A stretch of DNA of 64,000 nucleotides from Parvularcula sp039818345 (GTDB lineage Bacteria > Pseudomonadota > Alphaproteobacteria > Caulobacterales > Parvularculaceae), in NCBI GenBank assembly GCA_039818345.1, contig JBCBUC010000008.1, positions 1 through 64,000 of the forward strand, read 5' to 3'. Of the stretch, positions 1 to 7,851 are shown one piece after another. The notes below the pieces were generated by a model. That model saw only the letters and a program-made list of their open reading frames with translations, did no database searches and was not told where the DNA came from. How positions within the stretch are numbered: the stretch's first letter is position 1; the number at the start of each line of letters is the position of its first letter. The translations under genes were made by a program, and so were the position numbers.

Positions 1-114
1 GACCCTAGCAGGTTGTGCGCTTCAGGCGAGTGCGTCTGGCCGTCATGTCGCTTGCCTCCCCCGTCCTTTTCCGCTAGCCGCGCCGCTTAGAGCAGTGGTC
101 GCTTGGCATTTGGG

Positions 115-150
115 ATTGTCCCGCCGCCGAGGGAGCCGAAGGCGGATATC
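115..150 (+). promoter_or_regulatory. candidate S6:S18-type mRNA leader hairpin
   Basis: A CCGCC...GGCGG stem (about 121-125 with 141-145) encloses a loop containing GAGCCGAA, about 50 bases before the rpsF start. In several bacterial phyla the S6:S18 complex is known to bind an rpsF leader stem with an unpaired CCG that mimics its 16S rRNA site. The position and the unpaired CCG fit, but the region is GC-rich and simple stems are expected by chance, so this is tentative. Confidence 0.25.
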
Positions 151-196
151 GCGTCCCCGCGCCCCGTCTCCGCTGCCAGACAAGGGTGAGAACCAT

Positions 197-547
197 ATGG
201 CTCTTTACGAGCACATCTTTATTGCGCGCCAGGACGTGAGCCCCGCGCAGGTCGACCTCCTGACCGAGGAATTGCAAGACATCCTCAAAGAAGGCGGCGG
301 CAAGGTGGAGAAGACCGAATATTGGGGTCTTCGCAACCTTCAGTACAAGATTAAAAAGAACCGCAAAGGCCATTACGCGCTGATGCATATCGATGCGCCG
401 TCCGACGCGGTCGTTGAGATGGAGCGTCAGATGAAGCTCAAAGAGGATATCCTCCGCTTCATGACCATCCGCGTTGATGAACTGGACCCTGAGCCCTCAC
501 CGGTGATGAGCCGCCGTGACCGCGACGAACGGAGACCCCCTCGCTAA
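197..547 (+). CDS. rpsF: 30S ribosomal protein S6
   Basis: Encodes S6, a small-subunit protein that pairs with S18 on the 30S platform. The 116-residue product opens MALYEHIFIARQDVS, carries the family's compact alpha/beta fold region to about residue 95, and ends in a charged tail (RRDRDERRPPR). The open frame extends upstream to 95, but the ATG at 197 is preceded by AGGGTGAG and gives the normal family N-terminus. It is the first gene of the rpsF-rpsR-rplI operon. Its TAA shares one base with the rpsR ATG, so the S6 and S18 reading frames are probably translationally coupled, as expected for two proteins that work as a heterodimer. Confidence 0.97.
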   Translation: MALYEHIFIARQDVSPAQVDLLTEELQDILKEGGGKVEKTEYWGLRNLQYKIKKNRKGHYALMHIDAPSDAVVEMERQMKLKEDILRFMTIRVDELDPEPSPVMSRRDRDERRPPR

Positions 548-774
548 TGGCTAAGACATTCTTCCGCCGCCGCAAAACCTGCCCATTCTCGGGTGAGAAG
601 GCGCCTAAAATCGATTATAAAGATCCAAAGCTTCTCGGGCGTTACGTCTCCGAGAAAGGGAAAATCATCCCAAGCCGGATCTCCGCTGTCAGCCAGAAGA
701 AACAACGTGAGCTCGCCCGCGCCATCAAACGCGCGCGTTTCCTTGCGCTTCTTCCTTATGTTGCGCAGGACTAA
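547..774 (+). CDS. rpsR: 30S ribosomal protein S18
   Basis: Encodes the 75-residue S18, which binds 16S rRNA together with S6. The N-terminus is basic (FFRRRKTCPFSGEKAP) and the core holds the family motif YVSEKGKIIPSRIS followed by a basic helix ending in ARFLALLPY. The length is normal for the family. The start codon overlaps the rpsF stop by one base (TAATG), and rplI begins five bases after the stop. The single CPFS cysteine replaces the fuller zinc-binding set of some S18 paralogues. Confidence 0.97.
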   Translation: MAKTFFRRRKTCPFSGEKAPKIDYKDPKLLGRYVSEKGKIIPSRISAVSQKKQRELARAIKRARFLALLPYVAQD

Positions 775-779
775 GCCCA

Positions 780-1382
780 ATGACCCAGGTTATTCTCCTT
801 GAACGGATCGAACGGCTCGGCGCGATCGGTGATGAAGTCACGGTCAAGCCAGGTTTCGCCCGCAACTTCCTTCTCCCCACCGGCAAAGCGCTGCGGGCGA
901 CGGCTGATAACCGCAAACGGTTCGAAGCCGAACGCGCCGCCATCGAAGCGCGCAACGCCGAGGAGCGCGAAAAGGCTGAGGTCTCGTCCCGCTCGGTCGC
1001 GGACAAACAGTTCGTGCTCATCCGCTCCGCATCAGATGCGGGCATGCTTTACGGCTCGGTATCCGCCCGCGACATCGCCGAGGTGGCCTCCACCAAAAAG
1101 CTCAAGCTGGCGCGCAACAACGTGCTGCTTGATGGTCCCTTAAAGACCCTCGGCATCTTCCCTGTGCGTATTCGTCTGCACCCTGAAGTGACGGTCGGGA
1201 TTGAGATCAACATCGCCCGCAGCCAAGACGAAGCTGAACGTCAGGCGAAAGGTGAAAACGTTCTCGCCAAGGACGAAGAAGTGATCGAAAAGGTGACCGG
1301 CACCGGCTTTGACGACGAGGGCGAAGCGGTCGAGGCACCGGAAACAGACGCCGCAACCGAAGCGGACGCTGAAACAGCGTAA
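780..1382 (+). CDS. rplI: 50S ribosomal protein L9
   Basis: Encodes L9, the elongated two-domain protein at the base of the L1 stalk. The N-terminal 23S rRNA-binding domain is clear (MTQVILLERIERLGAIGDEV, then VKPGFARNFLLPTGKA), followed by the long connecting helix (about residues 42-75) and the C-terminal domain (to about residue 150). At 200 residues it is longer than the roughly 150-residue E. coli protein because of an acidic tail rich in Glu, Ala and Thr (EAPETDAATEADAETA). Such tails are frequent in alphaproteobacterial L9. Third gene of the ribosomal operon, five bases after rpsR. Confidence 0.97.
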   Translation: MTQVILLERIERLGAIGDEVTVKPGFARNFLLPTGKALRATADNRKRFEAERAAIEARNAEEREKAEVSSRSVADKQFVLIRSASDAGMLYGSVSARDIAEVASTKKLKLARNNVLLDGPLKTLGIFPVRIRLHPEVTVGIEINIARSQDEAERQAKGENVLAKDEEVIEKVTGTGFDDEGEAVEAPETDAATEADAETA

Positions 1383-1418
1383 CTCGCGGGGCACCAAGCT
1401 CCGGCGACGAAAAGGACA

Positions 1419-1447
1419 AGGGATGAGCGAATATCAGCATCATCCCT
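1419..1447 (+). terminator. possible stem-loop after rplI
   Basis: AGGGATGA (1419-1426) and TCATCCCT (1440-1447) form an 8-bp perfect stem with a 13-base loop, 37 bases after the rplI stop. No uninterrupted T-run follows directly (a TTTTT lies about 20 bases on), so it is a weak intrinsic terminator at best. It may instead be a processing or stability element between the ribosomal operon and the GtrA gene. Confidence 0.35.
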
Positions 1448-1499
1448 CGTCATTCTTGGGCGTTTTTGTCGTTCGCGCTTATGGGGGGCACGGACCACA

Positions 1500-1898
1500 A
1501 TGAGAGAGCACTTCCAACGTGGCGGCAGATTCATGGCCGCAGGTGCCGTCGGTTTTGTGGTCGACGCGACTGTCTTCATTCTCCTTACAGGCTATGTCCT
1601 TCCCATGCCGCGGGTGACCCGCGCGATATCGATCGCCTGCGCCATCGCCATCACCTTTATGCTGAGCCGACATTACGTCTTTGAAGGTGCGCGCAATCTC
1701 ACCATCCGGCGTTCCTTGCCGCGCTATCTTTTAAGCCAAAGCCTTGGCCTCACCATCAATTATGGATCGTTCAGCATTCTGATTGGTTTGCTCGAAGGGC
1801 GAATCGGAACAGCCATCGCGTTCGGCCTGTCGACCGCCTTGGGCGGCATCGTGAACTATCTCGGTGCTCATTTTTTTGCTTTTAAGGGACGGCACTAA
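1500..1898 (+). CDS. GtrA-like four-helix membrane protein
   Basis: The 132-residue product has four hydrophobic segments (about residues 10-30, 36-58, 72-92 and 98-125) and GtrA-family features: an opening G-x-x-G-F-x-x-D (GAVGFVVDATVF) and a C-terminal NYLGAHFFAFKGRH, like the family's NFxxxRxxVF. GtrA proteins are thought to flip or help transfer polyprenyl-linked sugars during O-antigen, teichoic or arabinogalactan modification, but no glycosyltransferase partner is adjacent here. It lies alone between the ribosomal operon and dnaB. The ATG at 1500 has only a weak upstream GGGGGG run as ribosome-binding site. Confidence 0.8.
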   Translation: MREHFQRGGRFMAAGAVGFVVDATVFILLTGYVLPMPRVTRAISIACAIAITFMLSRHYVFEGARNLTIRRSLPRYLLSQSLGLTINYGSFSILIGLLEGRIGTAIAFGLSTALGGIVNYLGAHFFAFKGRH

Positions 1899-1999
1899 GT
1901 CCTTGATCCATGGCATGGGCGAACGGTCCTGCCGTATCCTCCCAACCGATGTGAATAGCTTTTACTTTTTGTTTACCATCGGTGGTGGGAAAGTGGGTC

Positions 2000-3478
2000 A
2001 TGGCTGATGGATCCCCTCTCCCCGCGCCAACCGGCGCTGAGCAGCAACAACCTTTTTCGATTGACGCAGAGCAAGCCCTCTTAGGGGCGATCCTTTACGA
2101 CAACGAGGTCTTTTATAAGATCAATGGTTTTCTGAAGGCGGATCATTTTTATGATCCCCTGCATGGCTTGATCTACAGCGCATGTGAAAAACTGATTAGC
2201 TCTGGCCGGCTCGCCTCTCCGGTGATGCTCAACACCTATCTCGGTGAGGAACAAGCTTTCACTGAAGCGGGCGGTGAGCGTTATCTCATCCAGCTTGCGC
2301 AGTCCGTGCCCACCACGGTCGGTGCGGCGGACTACGGACGGTTGATTTTCGATCTTTTTGTTTCACGCGGTCTTATCGGCATTGGCGGCGACATGATTGA
2401 GCGGGCACGCACCGCCGACATTGAGGAAGATCCCCAAAAACAGGTCGAAGCGGCCGAAAAAGAGCTCTACGCCCTCGCCGAAACTGGAACCTATGGCGGC
2501 GGGTTTCAAACCTTTGAAAGTGCGCTCACCGACGCGATCCAAACAGCACAGGCGGCCTTCAATCGCGGCGGCGGGCTGTCGGGCATCTCCACGGGCATGC
2601 GCGATCTTGATCAAAAGCTCGGGGGGCTGCACTCCAGCGACCTCTTGATCCTCGCCGGGCGTCCGTCGATGGGCAAGACGGCGCTTGCCACCAACATCGC
2701 AGTCAACGCCGCCAAGGCGTATGTTCCGCAGAAAACCGCTGAAGGGACGTACACGGCAAAAGAAGGCGCGCGCGTTGGCTTCTTCAGCCTAGAAATGAGC
2801 GCGGACCAGCTTGCATCGCGGATCTTGGCTGAATTCTCCAACATCTCATCGGAAAAAATTCGCCGCGGCGATATTTCCGTCCAGGATTTTGAGCAAATCC
2901 ATGACGCATCGCTGCAATTGAACGATATTCCTCTTTATATTGATGATACGGGTGGCTTGACGATTGCCCAGGTCGCGGCCCGCGCCCGCCGCCTTAAACG
3001 GATGAATGGCCTTGATCTTCTGATCATCGACTATCTTCAACTCTTGGCTGGATCAAAAAAAGTAAGCGAAGGCCGGGTGCAGGAACTGACCGAAATCACC
3101 ACGGGCCTGAAAGCACTGGCCAAAGAACTTGAGGTGCCGATCGTCGCGCTCAGCCAGTTGTCGCGGCAGGTGGAGGCGCGGGAAGACAAGCGGCCGCAAC
3201 TCTCTGACCTCCGGGAATCCGGTTCGATTGAACAAGATGCGGACGTTGTGATGTTCGTCTTTCGGGAAGAGTACTATCTTGGCCGTGCGGAACCGCGCGA
3301 GGGCACACCCGAACATCTCGAATGGCAACAGACGATGGACGAGGTGCACGGCGTTGCCGAAATCATTATCGGTAAACAGCGGCATGGCCCCATCGGCACC
3401 GTGAAACTTGGCTTCCAGCCAGAGTTGACCAAGTTTGGGGACCTTGCCAATCCTGATCGCTTCCCGCAGCGCTATTAG
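2000..3478 (+). CDS. dnaB: replicative DNA helicase DnaB
   Basis: Encodes the hexameric helicase that unwinds DNA at the replication fork and recruits primase. The N-terminal DnaB domain begins at IDAEQALLGAILYDN; the RecA-like C-terminal domain has Walker A LAGRPSMGKTAL near residue 220, Walker B LDLLIIDYLQLL, and the ending motif SDLRESGSIEQDADVVMFVFREEYY. A GTG at 1982 would add six residues (MVGKWV), but the ATG at 2000 has GGGAAAG at a suitable distance, so 2000 is preferred. It contains a short unconserved-looking loop between Walker A and B (KAYVPQKTAEGTYTAKEGAR), a usual spot for length variation. No intein. alr follows after 29 bases. Confidence 0.97.
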   Translation: MADGSPLPAPTGAEQQQPFSIDAEQALLGAILYDNEVFYKINGFLKADHFYDPLHGLIYSACEKLISSGRLASPVMLNTYLGEEQAFTEAGGERYLIQLAQSVPTTVGAADYGRLIFDLFVSRGLIGIGGDMIERARTADIEEDPQKQVEAAEKELYALAETGTYGGGFQTFESALTDAIQTAQAAFNRGGGLSGISTGMRDLDQKLGGLHSSDLLILAGRPSMGKTALATNIAVNAAKAYVPQKTAEGTYTAKEGARVGFFSLEMSADQLASRILAEFSNISSEKIRRGDISVQDFEQIHDASLQLNDIPLYIDDTGGLTIAQVAARARRLKRMNGLDLLIIDYLQLLAGSKKVSEGRVQELTEITTGLKALAKELEVPIVALSQLSRQVEAREDKRPQLSDLRESGSIEQDADVVMFVFREEYYLGRAEPREGTPEHLEWQQTMDEVHGVAEIIIGKQRHGPIGTVKLGFQPELTKFGDLANPDRFPQRY

Positions 3479-3507
3479 AGCCTGCGCCCCTAAGCGGAGG
3501 TGCCCTG

Positions 3508-4560
3508 ATGAGCGATGATTATCGCCCTCGCCTAACGGTCGATCTTGGCGCGCTGCGCCGCAACGCGCGCTCGGTCGCCGCCATGCGGCCAGGGGCTGCG
3601 CTGATGCCAGTGATCAAAGCCGATGCTTATGGTCTGGGTGCGGAAAAGGTCGTCGAAGCACTGTCCACGGAAGGTGTGACCACATATTTCGTCGCGTTCG
3701 CTGAAGAGGCTGTGCCCCTTCTCAACATAGCACCCGACGCGGTTTTTTATGTTTTTGGCGCAGCGCCGGGCACCGGTCCTTACGCAGAGAAGATGAGGCC
3801 GATCCTTTATCGCCGAGAAGATCTTGAGACATGGAATGGCTCGCCCTGCGCGGTGCAGATTGAGCTGGGCATGAACCGTCTCGGGCTTCGGCTCGAAGCA
3901 CTGAATGGCCTGGCGCCACGTGACGATGTCACCCTCGTGATGGCGCATATGAGCGATGCCGGGACGCCCTCCTCGCCGCGCATCGCTGAACAACGCGCGC
4001 AGTTCTTGCGCTCGATTGAGCCGCTCAAAAACTACTTTCCGCAAGCGGCGATGAGCCTCTCTTCAACCGGGCATTTGATGATCGGCGCAGATGTTGACGA
4101 GACAGCGATCCGGCCGGGGATCGGCCTTTATGGTGCATCGCCTGGGCCACAAGGCGCTTTGGAAAACGTCGCCACCTTTGAAGCGCGCGTGATGTCAGTG
4201 CACGACGTCCCGGCCGGGGAGACCGTCGGCTACAGCGGACGGTGGACCGCAACCCGGACATCGCGCATCGCAACACTTGGCGCAGGGTATGCTGATGGCC
4301 TCCCACGCAACCTCACGAACAAAGGCAAAGTCTGGCTTGCAGGGGCAGAGCACCCCATCGTTGGTGTCGTGTCGATGGATTTGACCACCGTCGATGTTAC
4401 CGAGGCTGATGGCGTATCGGTCGGTGACTGGGCTGAGGTTTTCGGGTCTCGGATCAATATCGCAGAGGTGGCGGGCAAGCTTGAGACGATCGACTATGAT
4501 CTCTTGACAGGCATCAGAGGGCGGACGGTTCGCCGTTACATTGAGACGAGCCCAAAATAG
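3508..4560 (+). CDS. alr: alanine racemase
   Basis: PLP enzyme that interconverts L- and D-alanine for peptidoglycan. The 350-residue protein has the PLP-lysine motif PVIKADAYGLG (Lys37) and the second-base tyrosine region ETVGYSGRW near residue 242, followed by LGAGYADGLPR and VSMDLTTVDVT, all standard. GGAGGTG sits seven bases before the ATG, giving a strong start. The order dnaB-alr is typical of alphaproteobacteria, where radA often comes next; here the gene instead runs into a convergent neighbour with a 25-bp overlap. Confidence 0.96.
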   Translation: MSDDYRPRLTVDLGALRRNARSVAAMRPGAALMPVIKADAYGLGAEKVVEALSTEGVTTYFVAFAEEAVPLLNIAPDAVFYVFGAAPGTGPYAEKMRPILYRREDLETWNGSPCAVQIELGMNRLGLRLEALNGLAPRDDVTLVMAHMSDAGTPSSPRIAEQRAQFLRSIEPLKNYFPQAAMSLSSTGHLMIGADVDETAIRPGIGLYGASPGPQGALENVATFEARVMSVHDVPAGETVGYSGRWTATRTSRIATLGAGYADGLPRNLTNKGKVWLAGAEHPIVGVVSMDLTTVDVTEADGVSVGDWAEVFGSRINIAEVAGKLETIDYDLLTGIRGRTVRRYIETSPK

Positions 4561-5225
4561 CGCAAAACATCGTCATAATCCCGCCTGAGCGCCCGCTCTT
4601 TGGCTTCTGCCTCCCCATCGAGGCCCCATTTTTCCGCTTGATAGGTCTCATCGAGGCGCGCGGCGGCAATGGCGTCCTCAGGACTTTTCTCTGCATAAAG
4701 AGCAAGAATTGCTGATCCTGTGATCTCGGTCAAAAGCTTGCGGGGGAAAAGTTCTTCCGTCGGCATGGCGGCCACCCGGGCTCTGATAGCCGCTAGCGTG
4801 TCTTCTGGCTGCTCCACCGGCAACAAACCTTCAGTGATCACAAAGGAAAGGCCGTCTTCCCGCGCACGGTCTAGAAACGGATCAAAGAGCGCCTTCTGCC
4901 TTGCCGCCAGCGTTTGATCATCGGCACGGTAACAAAGAAGATCGCTGGAGGCGTAGGAGGCGATCGTCTCGGCGAACTCGCCGCGCCCGTGATCGCCAGC
5001 ATCGATGACAAATCCATGGATCCGCGTCAGCGGCATCGCGTCTAAGCGAATCTCCTCCGTCTGCGCATCCCATTCATCGCAAAGAGCTCGCGCCAGGGTC
5101 TCGCCCTTCGCGATGAGGTCGTTTCGACCCGCGGTCTTGGCCACCCGTCCGTCCAACGCAATGGCGAAACCGCCACCAACGGGCTCCACTGTCACATCGC
5201 TATAAAAACGTTTTGGTGCGGACAC
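4536..5225 (-). CDS. ATP12-family F1-ATPase assembly chaperone
   Basis: The 229-residue product matches the ATP12 family, chaperones that bind the F1 alpha subunit before assembly; the family is found in mitochondria and alphaproteobacteria. Visible features are the N-terminal KRFYSDVTVEPVGGGFAIALDGR (beta-rich domain), PLTRIHGFVIDAGDH, the motif YASSDLLCYRADD, and a helical C-terminus. The GTG start shares one base with the TAG of the upstream pseudouridine synthase gene (TAGTG), pointing to coupled translation. The 3' end overlaps alr tail to tail by 25 bp. Confidence 0.9.
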   Translation of the reverse strand: MSAPKRFYSDVTVEPVGGGFAIALDGRVAKTAGRNDLIAKGETLARALCDEWDAQTEEIRLDAMPLTRIHGFVIDAGDHGRGEFAETIASYASSDLLCYRADDQTLAARQKALFDPFLDRAREDGLSFVITEGLLPVEQPEDTLAAIRARVAAMPTEELFPRKLLTEITGSAILALYAEKSPEDAIAAARLDETYQAEKWGLDGEAEAKERALRRDYDDVLRYFGLVSM

Positions 5226-6190
5226 TACATCTCCTCCGGCCAGGCTGGACGCGCATCCTGCGGAAAAGCGAAAAGATTCCAGGTTTCCAGCATATGCCCG
5301 GTCAGAGGCGCCTCAAGCGATAGCGGCTGACGATGGGGGCGCGGCACGACCAAGCGCCGGCAAAAGAGGTGCATTTTCGATGGCAGGCCTTCGAGTTTTG
5401 CCTCCGCTCCACCATATTTCCCATCACCAACAATCGGTGTTCCAATCAGTTGCATATGCGCCCTTAGCTGATGGGTGCGTCCGGTGATCGGACGTAAAGC
5501 GACGAAGGCTGCGCGTTGCGCCGCTGTGTCGATCACCTGATAGTCGCTGATAGCAATCTGTCCCTGATCAGAGAACCGCGCCTTTTCTTGCCCAGATGGG
5601 CCAGACTTTTCGAGCTTGGCGTCAATCCGACCCTCCGTCGGCGAAGGGATGCCGCGGACCAGCGCCCAGTACTCTTTCTCAATGCTCCGACCTTTGAACG
5701 CCTCGGTGAGCCAAGCTGCGGCTTGCCGCGTCTTGGCCGTCATCAAAAGGCCGCCCGTATCTTTGTCGAGGCGATGCACCAACCGCCCGCGTGGCCCATC
5801 CCGCGCCGCATCTTGCAACAGACCGTCTATGTGATCGGCGGTTTTAGCGCCGCCTTGAACCGCCAAACCAAAGGGTTTGTTGAGGACCAGAACATCATCA
5901 TCCTGATAGACCGTCATCGCCGCAAGCGCTGCTTGCGCGTCGGCACGGCTCCGCTGGTGCTCACGAGGGACGACCTCCCCGGCTTGCGGCATTGGAGGAA
6001 CACGGATGGTTTCCCCCGCAGCGATACGGCGGGACGCCTGCACACGCCCACCATCAACCCGGACCTGCCCCTTACGGAGCATTTTCTGTAAAGCACCGAA
6101 AGCCAATTGCGGGTAGTGCTGTTTAAACCAGCGATCCAGACGCTGGCCATCGTCATCCTGTTTCACGGTCACCATCTGTGGACCTGTCAT
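5225..6190 (-). CDS. RluA/RluC-family 23S rRNA pseudouridine synthase
   Basis: Isomerises uridine to pseudouridine in rRNA. An S4 RNA-binding domain occupies roughly residues 8-70 (DGQRLDRWFKQHYPQLAFG), and the catalytic domain carries the family active-site motif GRLVHRLDKDTGGLL with the nucleophilic Asp, then RPITGRTHQLRAHM and PIVGDGKYGG. This pattern resembles RluC more than RluD, but substrate sites cannot be read from sequence. The ATG at 6190 overlaps the fluC stop as ATGA, so it is preferred over the longer frame to 6211. Product about 321 residues. Confidence 0.92.
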   Translation of the reverse strand: MTGPQMVTVKQDDDGQRLDRWFKQHYPQLAFGALQKMLRKGQVRVDGGRVQASRRIAAGETIRVPPMPQAGEVVPREHQRSRADAQAALAAMTVYQDDDVLVLNKPFGLAVQGGAKTADHIDGLLQDAARDGPRGRLVHRLDKDTGGLLMTAKTRQAAAWLTEAFKGRSIEKEYWALVRGIPSPTEGRIDAKLEKSGPSGQEKARFSDQGQIAISDYQVIDTAAQRAAFVALRPITGRTHQLRAHMQLIGTPIVGDGKYGGAEAKLEGLPSKMHLFCRRLVVPRPHRQPLSLEAPLTGHMLETWNLFAFPQDARPAWPEEM

Positions 6191-6570
6191 GCCAAGGCCT
6201 TTCCGACCCACTGGCCAGCCATAAAGGCAAAAACCGCGATAGTCACGGAGGCAAAAAGATAGATCACCGTTAACGGAAGGTCATCAGACCCAAGACGGAC
6301 AATATCAGCAGCAAACGTGCTAAACGTCGTCAACCCGCCAAAGAGGCCCGCGGTGATCAGAACCGTGATCACCTCTGATCGACCCGCGAGCAGAACGAGC
6401 GCCAAGCCAAGACCAAACGATCCCGCCACATTGAGGATCGCAATGCCAAGCGCACCGCCGATGCCAAAGCTCAAAAAAGCAAAACGCAAGGCCGCGCCAA
6501 TAGCGCCGCCAAGGCCAGCTGCGAGAATAGAAAGGGAAACACTGCTCACAAAAAGGGGGATAGCGCCCAT
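6187..6570 (-). CDS. crcB: fluoride-efflux channel FluC (CrcB)
   Basis: A 127-residue protein with four membrane segments, the signature GGLTTFSTFAAD with the phenylalanine-box and threonine-serine region, and the early GAIGAALRFAFL containing the conserved arginine. FluC channels are dual-topology homodimers that expel fluoride; a single gene is enough. No fluoride riboswitch is visible: only 18 bases separate it from the preceding gene's stop. The start may instead be GTG at 6546, which would remove eight atypical residues. Overlaps the pseudouridine synthase gene by four bases. Confidence 0.93.
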   Translation of the reverse strand: MGAIPLFVSSVSLSILAAGLGGAIGAALRFAFLSFGIGGALGIAILNVAGSFGLGLALVLLAGRSEVITVLITAGLFGGLTTFSTFAADIVRLGSDDLPLTVIYLFASVTIAVFAFMAGQWVGKALA

Positions 6571-6588
6571 GGCGCCGTCGTCAAAGCG

Positions 6589-7314
6589 TTAGGTGGCGAG
6601 CGCGATCAAGGCGTCGACATCGGCCTCAAGATTGATTTCGAGGGACGAGGTCACCTCCAGCGCCCGGTCCTCAAAAACATCGGCGTCTGGATGGGCCAAA
6701 CGCCATGCCGCCACCGCTGCGTCCCGTTCACGCAAAAGGGCCACGATTTGCGGCCGATACAGCCGCACCATGGCGCTGATCCACAAATTGAGCGGCCAAC
6801 TTGGTTTGCTTCGATCGATGACAAAGCGATCGAGAAAGTTGATCACCTCATCGGCAGGGAACCAAACCTCGCCGGTAACCCAACGGTTGGTGGTGAAAAG
6901 CCGGATCGGCCTGCCCATAGCGTCCATGCCTATCCCAATGAGATGCGCCGCGATGTCAGCTGGATCGTCGGGGATCTCACTATTGTCGGGATCGGGCCGA
7001 GCATCGCCCATCCCTGGACCCCGTAAGAAGAGGTGGAAATGGCCATGTTCATCATCGTGGATCGACGGCGCAGCCTCTTCTTTTGGATGGGCATGGTAGT
7101 AATATTGCCCATGGCTTTCGCGGTCATAGACATCACCGTCGGGAAGATGCTCCCACACCGTGAAGCCTTCTGACGTTTCCAAAATCTCCGCGACCAGGTT
7201 TGAGTCCGACTTTTGCAGCACACGCATGGTCTCGGAGATGGTTGCTGCTGCATCGAGCCGCGCCTCGAGATCCTCGGGGTTCAAAATCGTCACGGGCGCG
7301 GCTTCGTTGGTCAT
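6589..7314 (-). CDS. histidine-rich conserved protein of unknown function (DUF6969-like)
   Basis: 241 residues, no signal peptide or membrane segment, so probably cytoplasmic. Eight of its ten histidines fall between residues 56 and 94, with clusters YYYHAHP (71-77) and EHGHFHLF (89-96), an arrangement typical of a metal-binding centre. A Trp-containing stretch (LFTTNRWVTGEVWFPADE, 139-156) follows, and the C-terminal third is helical. From memory it resembles the Pfam family DUF6969, which has no known function; that assignment is unverified. It starts 18 bases after the stop of the cysteine-rich secreted-protein gene and ends 18 bases before fluC, so the three are probably one transcript. 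The GGAGG site is 11 bases from the ATG. A role in handling metal for, or modifying, the cysteine-rich neighbour is inference from context only. Confidence 0.75.
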   Translation of the reverse strand: MTNEAAPVTILNPEDLEARLDAAATISETMRVLQKSDSNLVAEILETSEGFTVWEHLPDGDVYDRESHGQYYYHAHPKEEAAPSIHDDEHGHFHLFLRGPGMGDARPDPDNSEIPDDPADIAAHLIGIGMDAMGRPIRLFTTNRWVTGEVWFPADEVINFLDRFVIDRSKPSWPLNLWISAMVRLYRPQIVALLRERDAAVAAWRLAHPDADVFEDRALEVTSSLEINLEADVDALIALAT

Positions 7315-7332
7315 CGGATGGTTAGCCTCCGC

Positions 7333-7728
7333 TTACTGAGGGCTGCAAGGATTGCATGGGTTGCAAGGATTACAAGGTGCGGCTGCAGCGCATGGGTTAG
7401 CTGCGCAAGGATTATGGGCCGCGCAGGGATTGGCTGCACAGGGGTTTTTTGCCGCGCAAGGATTGGCCGCGCACGGGTTCTTCGCCGCACATGGGTTCGC
7501 AGCGCACGGATTGGCGGCGCAAGGGTTCGCTCTAGCCTGGCAAGGAGAGCACGGCTTGCACCCGCCACATTGCGCGTAGCCCGACTTGGCGGCGCACGGG
7601 CCACATGGCTTAGCACCACCACAGGGGTTGGCGCCCGAACAAGCCGATGCGGCAGCAAGCGTCAGGCCAGCGGCAGCTCCTCGAAGCGCGGCGCGGTTGA
7701 TGGGGCGGCGAAAAGGCAAACGGGTCAT
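7333..7728 (-). CDS. secreted or lipidated cysteine-rich NPCAA-repeat protein
   Basis: 131 residues with 21 cysteines. The N-terminus is basic (MTRLPFRRPINRAALRG), then hydrophobic (AAAGLTLAAASAC), ending in a possible signal-peptidase site ASA/C or weak lipobox with Cys30. All cysteines lie from residue 30 onward: CGPC, CGGCKPCSPC, then repeats of NPCAA spaced alternately 5 and 6 residues (residues 68-113), and a closing PCNPCNPCNPC. The mature part has no aromatic core (one Tyr) and should not fold without disulfides, metal or modification. The longer frame to 8118 is antisense to aroK and rejected; the ATG at 7728 has AGAGGA upstream. The density of Cys-Pro repeats recalls copper-sequestering ribosomally made peptides such as bufferins, but no DUF692 (MNIO) modifying enzyme is in the window, so function is unknown. 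Confidence 0.85.
   Translation of the reverse strand: MTRLPFRRPINRAALRGAAAGLTLAAASACSGANPCGGAKPCGPCAAKSGYAQCGGCKPCSPCQARANPCAANPCAANPCAAKNPCAANPCAAKNPCAANPCAAHNPCAANPCAAAAPCNPCNPCNPCSPQ
7345..7530 (-). repeat. coding tandem repeats for NPCAA(K/H) and NPC units
   Basis: The region encodes alternating 15- and 18-base units specifying NPCAA and NPCAAK/H (about 7375-7530), followed by four CNP triplet units (about 7345-7372). The DNA repeats are imperfect at synonymous positions, so they follow the protein repeat rather than being a mobile or CRISPR-like repeat. Such repeats may change copy number between strains. Confidence 0.8.
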
Positions 7729-7790
7729 AAAGTGTCCTCTTGATGGATGCGTTGGATGACACTGCTCTCTTCGCTCTTTGGTCAGGAAAG

Positions 7791-7821
7791 TTGCAGGCGG
7801 ACCCGTGTGATGTGGCATAAT
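7791..7821 (+). promoter_or_regulatory. candidate sigma70-type promoter for aroK
   Basis: TTGCAG (7791-7796) and CATAAT (7816-7821) are separated by 19 bases, in the divergent gap between the cysteine-rich protein gene and aroK. Transcription would begin near 7828, about 24 bases before the preferred aroK start at 7852, which fits that start choice. The spacer is longer than the 17-base optimum. Confidence 0.4.
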
Positions 7822-7851
7822 TCGCTCATCTCTCTTAGATTGCCAGGTGAT

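Noticed and set aside
1961..1980. TTTAC repeated at 11-base spacing before dnaB, as a CtrA site
   Set aside because: Two mismatches to TTAA-N7-TTAA; too weak in an AT-rich gap.
5516..6091. 191-codon open frame on the plus strand
   Set aside because: Antisense to the pseudouridine synthase with its HRLDKDTGG active site; no family resemblance.
7345..7530. Short regular DNA repeats, possible CRISPR or VNTR
   Set aside because: Unit lengths of 15 and 18 bases in frame with codons and no spacers of unique sequence; explained by the protein repeat.
7352..7579. Plus-strand frame rich in Gly, Ala and His (LAAQG repeats)
   Set aside because: Mirror image of the NPCAA coding repeats on the minus strand; the minus frame has a signal peptide and ribosome site.
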